Below, in pieces: positions 22,136-26,823 of a stretch of DNA of 26,823 nucleotides (positions are counted from its first letter, which is position 1; every line of letters begins with the position of its first letter). The notes below the pieces were generated by a model. The model made no database searches. It saw only the letters and a program-made list of their open reading frames with translations, and was not told where the DNA came from. This DNA is from Ruminococcaceae bacterium UBA5891. Lineage in GTDB: Bacteria; Bacillota; Clostridia; Oscillospirales; Acutalibacteraceae. The stretch is from the NCBI GenBank assembly GCA_002431945.1, contig DJET01000006.1, positions 35,645 to 62,467 of the forward strand. Direction: 5' to 3'. A program made the position numbers and the translations under genes.

Positions 22136-24142
22136 CTAAAAGAGCGACGCGCGGTTCTGCTCGCGCTGAATTTCAAGATTAAGCATTTTTATAAGCTGTG
22201 CCATACTGCCCTTAGCCTCAATACTGAATTTCGGCTCGCCTATTGCAAGCTTAACCGCTTCAACAATTGTATCAAGGGGAGCTTCTATGTTCGTCTGCCC
22301 TGCTCTTTGGTCGCCGAGTATTGCCGGGAACGGTCTGCCGCCCGGTATTACCGCACCTGTGGCAAGCTTCGGAATCGGAATATGCGGTATAGCAATTTGA
22401 CTAAACTTTATATCGCTTCCAAAAGCCTTAGCTATCCCGTATACAATGCCGCGCATAGGTATAAGCAACGTATTAAGCCCGTCAATCCAAATATTTGCAA
22501 TTTTAATAATGCCTATTACCATTGCCTTAAACCCGTTTTTAACTCCGTCCCAACATTTGCTAAAATATTCTCCGATTTTACCGACAAAGTTTTTAACCCT
22601 TGTAAGAAAACCATTCGGATCAGCTGCGACTGCCGACGCAAGGCTTGCACATCCGGCTAATATAAGTCCAATACCGAGCGGTATTCCGGCCCCGGTAAAC
22701 AACAGAATTATACCGAGAACAATCAACGCACCGCCGAGTATTGCCATAATAGTCTTTATAATACCACGAGTCTTTTCCGGCAAAGAATTCCACATTGTCC
22801 CATATTCAGCCGCCATTCCAATCGCTCCGGCAATTAACAAGCCTATACCGAGCGATATATTTGCGCCCGTGAAAATCAGTATTATACCCAAGGTAAGCAA
22901 CGCAGAAGACACGATAGCAGTTATAACTGCTATTTTACTTTTAAGAGTATCGCTAAAGCCGTCCCAATTGGCGGCGCATTCAGCCCAAAGCCCTAAAGCG
23001 CCTGCAGCTATCATACCAAGTCCTAACGGTACATTTACGCCCGTCAATACCAAAATAACGCCCAATGCAAGAACGGCAGCGCTTACAATTGCCATTATTT
23101 TGTCGAGCTTTGCCTGCAATTCACCAGAAAGCTCGCCGATATCCGAAGAGGAAACACCCGAAGAGCTGCTATTGGCTGTGTCGTTTGAATATCCTGCTGT
23201 TTGCAAAGTATCAAAGCTTGCCGTTGCTTTTTTTGCCGCCTGCGCGGCTTTTTTGGTGTTTTTCTCTGTTTCTTTCATATTATCAGCCATTTTTTGCATT
23301 TCCGCCGTGCTTTTCCCCAAAGCTCGGCTTAAAACATTCTGAACCGCCTGCGTTATTATAAGAACTTTATCTAAAATCCAACTAAGATAAGGCTTAATAC
23401 TCTGCGCAAGCGTTGTTGCGATTACCGTAAGATTATTCTTAAGCTGTGCATATTGCCCCGCGATTTCCTTATCATTTCCAAATATTTCCCCTACGGTATT
23501 ACGCATAGCAGTAAGCACCTTTGTTAAAACCGAGAATATAAGAGCGGACTTTGCAAGCTCTTTTATACGTCTTAGGTTTTTATCCAATGCAGAACGGTTT
23601 TTTCTGATATTCTGATTTACTCTTCCCCAAGATTTTTCCTGCTTTTTAATACCGCTGTCTTGTTCCTCAATTCCGAAAGTATTTTTTTGAATGTTCGCAC
23701 CTATTATTTCAAGATTGCTTTTTTCAATGCCAAGATCAACATTTGATTTTGCCAATGTGGCCTCACAACGTAATAGCGCTTTTTCATTTTTATCATATGC
23801 CTGCTCAATCTGTTTTACCTTTTCCAATGCTTCACTATATTGCTTATTTACATCAGCAATTCCGCCCAAGTTAATATATTCCTGCGGCGATACTTTCCCG
23901 CTGTTTATTCTTTCTATTATTTTTTCAAGTTCTGCTGCCTTACTTACGGCACGCTGTTCTTCTTCGCGCATTTCCGCCTGTTTTTCCTTTAAAGCCTGCA
24001 TTTCAGTGGTCGTATCGGCGATTTTCTTTTTTATTTCGTCGATTTTATATTTTTGCTGCTCCCACTGCGCGTTAAGCTTACGCTGCTTAGCTTCTGCTTC
24101 TGATATATCAAAATCAACATTTAACACTAATTCCTCAGCCAT
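22136..24142 (-). CDS. Phage tail tape measure protein
   Basis: 668 residues, short for this role (tail length scales with it). The N-terminal 190 residues are a long coiled coil rich in K, E, Q (KIDEIKKKIADTTTEMQALK). A hydrophobic helix pair and a serine-rich spacer (NDTANSSSSGVSSSDI) follow. Then come three tandem copies of an approximately 65-residue membrane-like unit (GVILVLTGVNVPLGLG / GIILIFTGANISLGIG / GIILLFTGAGIPLGIG), and last a C-terminal segment ending KLATGAVIPGGRPFPAIL. It measures tail length and helps DNA entry. ATG 24142 follows the Gp15-like stop by 1 nt, with GGGGGTG as ribosome-binding site. Confidence 0.85.
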   Translation of the reverse strand: MAEELVLNVDFDISEAEAKQRKLNAQWEQQKYKIDEIKKKIADTTTEMQALKEKQAEMREEEQRAVSKAAELEKIIERINSGKVSPQEYINLGGIADVNKQYSEALEKVKQIEQAYDKNEKALLRCEATLAKSNVDLGIEKSNLEIIGANIQKNTFGIEEQDSGIKKQEKSWGRVNQNIRKNRSALDKNLRRIKELAKSALIFSVLTKVLTAMRNTVGEIFGNDKEIAGQYAQLKNNLTVIATTLAQSIKPYLSWILDKVLIITQAVQNVLSRALGKSTAEMQKMADNMKETEKNTKKAAQAAKKATASFDTLQTAGYSNDTANSSSSGVSSSDIGELSGELQAKLDKIMAIVSAAVLALGVILVLTGVNVPLGLGMIAAGALGLWAECAANWDGFSDTLKSKIAVITAIVSSALLTLGIILIFTGANISLGIGLLIAGAIGMAAEYGTMWNSLPEKTRGIIKTIMAILGGALIVLGIILLFTGAGIPLGIGLILAGCASLASAVAADPNGFLTRVKNFVGKIGEYFSKCWDGVKNGFKAMVIGIIKIANIWIDGLNTLLIPMRGIVYGIAKAFGSDIKFSQIAIPHIPIPKLATGAVIPGGRPFPAILGDQRAGQTNIEAPLDTIVEAVKLAIGEPKFSIEAKGSMAQLIKMLNLEIQREQNRASLF
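22615..23105 (-). repeat. Three tandem hydrophobic repeats within the tape measure gene
   Basis: Each unit has an I/V/A/L-rich helix, the core motif LG-(V/I)-I-L-x-(L/F)-TG-(V/A)-(N/G), then (V/I)-(P/S)-LG-(L/I)-G and a second helix with AGA or AGC, ending in a W- or D-containing turn. The copies are 55-70 residues apart. They are clear at protein level and much weaker at DNA level, so the duplication is old. Confidence 0.75.
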
Positions 24143-24143
24143 A

Positions 24144-24704
24144 TCATTCACCCCCGAATAGTTCGTCGATTTGTTTTTGCTGTTCTTCTGTATATTTGTC
24201 TTTTAAAATAATCTGTTCGCGGTTAGCATTCAAAAATTCTCGCTCATATTTCTCTAAGTTCCTTCCGCGCGCCATTTTATCGCGTATTTCAACAACCGAA
24301 GAAAAGGCGCATTCGCCACGCTCCTGTAAATATCCGTTAAAGGTCCACCAATGCATAAACGGCAGCTCGCGAACATCAATTACATTCGCATTTTTGTTTA
24401 CTGCCGGTATAATAAGGTTATAATCCTGCTCCCAGTCCATAAGACGGGGTGAATTTTCTGTTTCCTTATACGCTTTTCCGCAATCCACAAACCAACACGC
24501 TTGTTTTAAAGCTTCCTCAAAATCTTCCTCCGGGATATCTTCATCATTGACATAAAGATTGTGCACCAAAATGTAAGATTTTTCGTAATTTCCGAGCTCC
24601 GGATCAGAGTATGCGCAAATAGCATTTATAACGTCCCTAAAATCACAGTAAATCTCATACTGCTTTTTATTTACGGTTAAGCTGTACGGTAATTCTGTAA
24701 TCAT
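24144..24704 (-). CDS. Phage Gp15-family protein (tail assembly chaperone partner)
   Basis: 186 residues. LMDWEQDYNLIIPAVNKN, VIDVRELPFMHWWTFNGYLQ, EIRDKMARGRNLEKYEREFL and N-RE-Q-I fit the Bacteriophage Gp15 family, which follows the tail chaperone and precedes the tape measure in many Gram-positive siphoviruses, and is thought to act in tail assembly. ATG overlaps the stop of the upstream gene (ATGA) and its own stop lies 1 nt before the tape measure start. Confidence 0.8.
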   Translation of the reverse strand: MITELPYSLTVNKKQYEIYCDFRDVINAICAYSDPELGNYEKSYILVHNLYVNDEDIPEEDFEEALKQACWFVDCGKAYKETENSPRLMDWEQDYNLIIPAVNKNANVIDVRELPFMHWWTFNGYLQERGECAFSSVVEIRDKMARGRNLEKYEREFLNANREQIILKDKYTEEQQKQIDELFGGE

Positions 24705-25129
24705 TTTTTTACTGCCGGGTGCATTCCCTTTTTATCGGTATAGCTTTTAACGCGTTTATTAAGCTTTTCAAAACGCTTTCCAAACTCTTTTTCTATAACC
24801 GGCATAATAGCGGATATAAACTTTTCAAAAAGATAAAATCCGTCTTTATCGAGCGACAGAGCCGAAACACACCCGAAGGCTGTATCACAAACCGGATATC
24901 CGAATGCATAATCAAGTTTCTTCTTTATAAATTTGTCAGCCGCGCGGCTTTGACTGATTTGATTTTCAATTCCGTCAACTTCCTTTAAATCAGCGGTATA
25001 CTTTTCTATTTCATCATAAGCTTGTTGAAGTCTGTCGGGGAAATTTGCGTCTGCCGGATAAAAAAGTATATATTTGTCCGAATTGCCGAGTTGGCATTTA
25101 ACACTTTCTATTTCAAAATCTGCTTTCAT
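24701..25129 (-). CDS. Probable tail assembly chaperone
   Basis: 142 residues. Helical and charged; I recognise no catalytic motif. Its place directly before a Gp15-family gene and the tape measure is that of the tail assembly chaperone (gpG-like). ATG 25129 is chosen because AGGAGGG lies 6 nt before it (MKADFEIESVK...). It is the first gene of the tail operon: immediately upstream is a promoter and then the toxin-antitoxin unit, with no major tail protein gene. Confidence 0.55.
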   Translation of the reverse strand: MKADFEIESVKCQLGNSDKYILFYPADANFPDRLQQAYDEIEKYTADLKEVDGIENQISQSRAADKFIKKKLDYAFGYPVCDTAFGCVSALSLDKDGFYLFEKFISAIMPVIEKEFGKRFEKLNKRVKSYTDKKGMHPAVKK

Positions 25130-25157
25130 AATTTGCCCTCCTAATTTATCTGTCTTC

Positions 25158-25184
25158 ATCATAACACGCTATTTGAAAAGTCAA
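25158..25184 (-). promoter_or_regulatory. Possible promoter of the tail-lysis operon
   Basis: Minus strand: TTGACT (25184-25179), a 15-bp spacer (short), and TATGAT (25163-25158), about 30 bp before the first tail gene. A hairpin TTTTGCA-GTTGAG-TGCAAAA at 25199-25218 lies just upstream and could bind a regulator. The suboptimal spacing would fit a promoter helped by an activator or alternative sigma factor. Confidence 0.45.
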
Positions 25185-25213
25185 GGGCGAAACAAAAGTT
25201 TTGCAGTTGAGTG

Positions 25214-25246
25214 CAAAAAGAAAAGCGCCCGCAAAAGCGAACGCTT
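25214..25246 (-). terminator. Minus-strand terminator between toxin unit and tail operon
   Basis: AAGCG (25223-25227) pairs with CGCTT (25242-25246) and CGC with GCG around AAAA. The minus-strand sequence continues TTTTCTTTTT. It would stop transcripts from the toxin and antirepressor genes before the tail operon. It touches the -35 box of the antisense RNA promoter. Confidence 0.5.
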
Positions 25247-25273
25247 GACAAAATGAATTGTTGTTGCTATAAT
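25245..25273 (+). promoter_or_regulatory. Promoter of the antisense RNA
   Basis: TTGACA (25245-25250), a 17-bp spacer and TATAAT (25268-25273): both boxes perfect, so a strong constitutive promoter as expected for an RNA antitoxin. Confidence 0.85.
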
Positions 25274-25279
25274 AAGGGT

Positions 25280-25373
25280 GGATAAGGCGAACCGATAGAC
25301 GGTTAGCCCTCATTTAAGTAATCTAAAAGGATTAGACCGCTTGCTTGGAGGCTGGGCGGTCTATTTCTTTTTT
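25280..25373 (+). ncRNA. Putative type I antitoxin RNA, convergent to the small toxin gene
   Basis: A predicted RNA of about 95 nt from a consensus promoter to an 8-bp terminator hairpin. It has no plausible coding frame. Its 3' end overlaps, on the opposite strand, the last codon region and the terminator of the small hydrophobic ORF at 25361-25435, the arrangement of RatA/TxpA and par RNA II/Fst. Near its 5' end AACCG-ATAGA-CGGTT forms a hairpin, and this segment (about 25281-25306) recurs as an inverted copy at the 5' end of the toxin mRNA. Inferred from sequence only. Confidence 0.65.
25333..25363. terminator. Bidirectional terminator shared by toxin mRNA and antisense RNA
   Basis: TAGACCGC (25333-25340) and GCGGTCTA (25356-25363) form an 8-bp stem. 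The plus strand continues TTTCTTTTTT; the minus strand continues ATCCTTTTAG. On the minus strand the toxin stop codon TAG is the first three bases of the stem. Confidence 0.75.
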
Positions 25374-25435
25374 ATTGTCAGTATGTAACCGGTCGCAAAG
25401 ATAATAATTAAAATTATATATGCCGCCTGTTCCAT
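25361..25435 (-). CDS. Small hydrophobic type I toxin-like peptide (24 residues)
   Basis: The ORF starts MEQAAYIILIIIF, continues ATGYILT, and ends IKKK then TAG. One membrane helix (residues about 4-20) is followed by a lysine tail, the layout of TxpA/Fst/BsrG-type membrane toxins and of Hol-Tox peptides. AAAGGGGG lies before the ATG, but in the mRNA it pairs with CCCTC across a GAAA tetraloop (25446-25459), hiding the site, as is usual for such toxins. It has its own promoter, and its 3' end overlaps the convergent RNA. Toxicity is inferred from architecture. Confidence 0.7.
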   Translation of the reverse strand: MEQAAYIILIIIFATGYILTIKKK

Positions 25436-25505
25436 TGGCAACGCCCCCTTTCGAGGGCAAGACTTAACCGCCTATCCGTTATTGGCTCACCTTATCACGA
25501 AACCT

Positions 25506-25534
25506 ATTATATCAGCCCTCGACAGATTTTGCAA
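25506..25534 (-). promoter_or_regulatory. Promoter of the small toxin gene
   Basis: Minus strand: TTGCAA (25534-25529), a 17-bp spacer and TATAAT (25511-25506). RNA would start near 25499, giving a 5' leader of about 64 nt. Confidence 0.75.
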
Positions 25535-25562
25535 TATTTATCTGCCGGGGGCTTTGTGTTTT

Positions 25563-26153
25563 TTATGCGCTTATATCACGCTCTATAACCGGCAATATAC
25601 CATAGGACTTTAAGAGATTGTAGATAAACAACCGCCCTTTTTGCGTCCACTTTGTATTCATGACTGTGCCGGTTCTGCCGTCTGAATGTGTTATTGTCAC
25701 GGTTTCCGAGTGCGTAAAGCCGTTATTGTGGTACTTTGAGTATAAAAGCCATTGTCCGCTTTGCTTATACTGTATGCCGTAACGGTGCAGCATTTCATTC
25801 ATTGCCGTGCCGCTCATACCGTAATCTTTTGCAATCTGAGTAACGGTCACAAGGCTTTTGCTCTGCAAGATTATATCCGTATAGTCCGCTTTGGGCTTTA
25901 ATTCGCCTATAATCTGCTTCTGCTTGTTGCACTCAAACTGTAATAGCTGCCTTTGCTCGCGTTCCTCTTTGAGCGCCTGAAACGCTGCTATCGCTATATC
26001 GGGGTTTGCTATAAGCTCGTCGGTGGCATACATTCCGTGCTTTCGGATAGAGGGTAATACCTCGCTTGTAACCCAGCGCTTAAACTTCTTAGCGGTTGGC
26101 AGCTTGCTTGAAAGGATAAGACTGTATAAGCCGCTTTCGTTTATGACAAACAT
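25563..26153 (-). CDS. Phage antirepressor (Bro-N remnant plus KilAC domain), 5'-truncated
   Basis: 196 residues from the first ATG. INESGLYSLILSSKLPTAKK and FKRWVTSEVLPSIRKHGMYA are the second half of a Bro-N domain. A coiled segment (QALKEEREQRQLLQFECNKQ) and a KilAC-type C-terminus (VTVTQIAKDYGMSGTAMNEM) follow. The frame stays open upstream to 26246 with recognisable Bro-N sequence (NTRDALGKHIDDEDRL), then hits an in-frame TAA at 26249-26247. The expected first 40-45 residues, including the GKDVAEVLGY part, are gone. Intact proteins counter phage repressors; this one is probably a pseudogene cut at the prophage edge, unless ATG 26153 gives a shorter functional product. Confidence 0.8.
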   Translation of the reverse strand: MFVINESGLYSLILSSKLPTAKKFKRWVTSEVLPSIRKHGMYATDELIANPDIAIAAFQALKEEREQRQLLQFECNKQKQIIGELKPKADYTDIILQSKSLVTVTQIAKDYGMSGTAMNEMLHRYGIQYKQSGQWLLYSKYHNNGFTHSETVTITHSDGRTGTVMNTKWTQKGRLFIYNLLKSYGILPVIERDISA

Positions 26154-26257
26154 ATCACGGCTTTGACCTGACGTAACGATTCGTTCCGTCAGCCTATCTT
26201 CATCATCAATATGTTTGCCAAGTGCATCGCGTGTATTAGTGTTGTTTTAAAGCTTTC

Positions 26258-26286
26258 TTGCTTTGTTTTAAATATCGTGATATAAT
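26258..26286 (+). promoter_or_regulatory. Promoter of the PH-domain gene
   Basis: TTGCTT (26258-26263), a 17-bp spacer and TATAAT (26281-26286), about 35 bp before the start codon. It begins right at the broken end of the antirepressor gene. Confidence 0.65.
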
Positions 26287-26321
26287 TATAATAAATCAAT
26301 AAAAAGAGGAGAGTCGTTATA

Positions 26322-26702
26322 ATGGATTTTTCAGAGAACTCAGTTTTTAAACTAAAGAAAATAGGTATTTCCGATGTTAATCAAAATGTGATTAAATTAC
26401 TACTGCCCGGCGAAGAAATTGTAAGTGTATATAAAACCGTTCGCGATCAGGTGGTTTTTACAGACAAAAGAATAATTCCAATCAATGTGCAGGGAATAAC
26501 AGGGGCAAAGCAGGAAATTTTTTCATTGCCTTATTCTAAGATTCTTTATTTTGGTATTCAAACCCCCGCACTTGTAGAATGGAATATTAGAGACGCAGAA
26601 TTAGCGCTGTTTTTTGCCAATAAAATGAAAGTTGTGTTTGAATTTAAAGGCGATAGTGATATTTTAGAAATTGGCAGAGTGATAAGTCGATATGTATTAT
26701 AA
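26322..26702 (+). CDS. Bacterial PH domain protein
   Basis: 126 residues making a single domain. LLLPGEEIVSVYKTVRDQVVFTDKRIIPINVQGITGAKQEIFSLPYSKI is the typical core of small Firmicute PH-like proteins (strand pairs with a DKRII turn), and GDSDILEIGRVISRYVL is the closing helix. These cytoplasmic proteins have no established biochemical role; PH folds usually bind proteins or lipids. AGAGGAGAG precedes the ATG by 8 nt. It lies outside the phage operon on the other strand and is probably chromosomal. Confidence 0.82.
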   Translation: MDFSENSVFKLKKIGISDVNQNVIKLLLPGEEIVSVYKTVRDQVVFTDKRIIPINVQGITGAKQEIFSLPYSKILYFGIQTPALVEWNIRDAELALFFANKMKVVFEFKGDSDILEIGRVISRYVL

Positions 26703-26706
26703 ATGC

Positions 26707-26730
26707 AAACCTCCCTTTTTTGGGAGGTTT
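26707..26730 (+). terminator. Hairpin after the PH-domain gene
   Basis: AAACCTCCC (26707-26715) and GGGAGGTTT (26722-26730) form a perfect 9-bp stem with a T6 loop. The plus strand lacks a T-run afterwards, so it is a weak terminator at best. The remaining bases to the window end show no gene. Confidence 0.45.
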
Positions 26731-26823
26731 CAGTCTGTCGAAAAACCCAAAATTCAAGCTGAGATTGGGATTAAAAATTTTTCAGCAAAGCAAAACAGAA
26801 AAAAGCGAGTAAATGCAGTATAC

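Larger units (their letters stand above)
13975..26246 (-). mobile_element. Prophage remnant: tail, lysis and accessory genes without head genes
   Basis: About 12.3 kb, transcribed leftward. The left limit is a tRNA 3'-end fragment; the right limit is the point where the Bro-domain antirepressor loses its N-terminus and normal-strand chromosomal genes resume. The gene order chaperone pair - tape measure - distal tail - hub - baseplate/fibres - XhlA-like - lysin - holin is that of a Gram-positive siphovirus. Terminase, portal, protease, capsid, connectors, major tail protein, replication and integrase genes are absent from the window, so it cannot form phage by itself. A tailocin is conceivable only if a tube protein lies elsewhere. 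Confidence 0.85.

Noticed and set aside
22446..23342. Long plus-strand open frame opposite the tape measure gene
   Set aside because: It is the antisense shadow of the hydrophobic repeats, with no ribosome-binding site and no family resemblance.
13975..26246. Functional tailocin (headless tail particle) as a firm call
   Set aside because: No major tail (tube) protein is present and the control gene is truncated, so the evidence supports only a remnant.

Overview
The window looks like chromosome of a low-to-moderate GC, spore-forming Firmicute of class Clostridia (Oscillospiraceae/Ruminococcaceae-like). The main evidence is the block site-2 protease - scpA - scpB - DUF2953 - ytfJ/gerW - dacF - rluB, with ATGA-type overlaps, strong AGGAGG ribosome-binding sites and several TTG/GTG starts. 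The genus cannot be fixed from the sequence alone.

Region 1 (about 100-5400, + strand) is a housekeeping operon for membrane proteolysis, chromosome segregation (ScpAB), sporulation (DUF2953, GerW), peptidoglycan trimming (DacF), rRNA pseudouridylation and a small acetyltransferase. It is followed by a tRNA-Thr(TGT)/tRNA-Tyr(GTA) pair with its own promoter and terminator. Region 2 (about 5.7-12.7 kb, + strand) is an accessory cassette of tightly spaced but functionally unrelated genes: an AraC regulator, a Nudix hydrolase, a degraded gene, a P-loop kinase, an AT-rich tryptophanyl-tRNA synthetase, an unknown protein, a DUF218 protein and an ASCH-GNAT fusion, then a Fic protein with its own promoter. 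Region 3 (12.75-13.9 kb) holds tRNA-Leu(TAA), tRNA-Thr(GGT) and a hexapeptide acetyltransferase.

Region 4 (about 13.97-26.25 kb, nearly all - strand) is a prophage remnant. It starts at a 24-bp piece of a tRNA 3' end (probable attachment site). Read in transcription order it has a truncated Bro/KilAC antirepressor, a type I toxin-antitoxin-like pair, a tail-assembly chaperone pair, tape measure, distal tail protein, tail hub, baseplate and fibre proteins, a DpnD/PcfM-like protein, a sigma factor, an XhlA-like protein, a GH25 lysin, a holin, and then an AT-rich two-TM gene broken at an A7 tract plus a tiny promoter/11-codon ORF/terminator unit. No terminase, portal, capsid, major tail protein or integrase gene is present, although the tail and lysis ORFs are intact. 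A PH-domain gene (+) follows.

The observations most worth checking are: the type I toxin/antisense RNA unit at 25.28-25.53 kb; the headless but intact tail-lysis operon with a sigma factor overlapping the lysis genes; the frameshifted membrane gene and mini-transcript between lysis genes and attachment site; and three copies of the holin-end/terminator sequence (5.83, 14.09, 15.56 kb) that bracket the cassette and the membrane gene as direct repeats.
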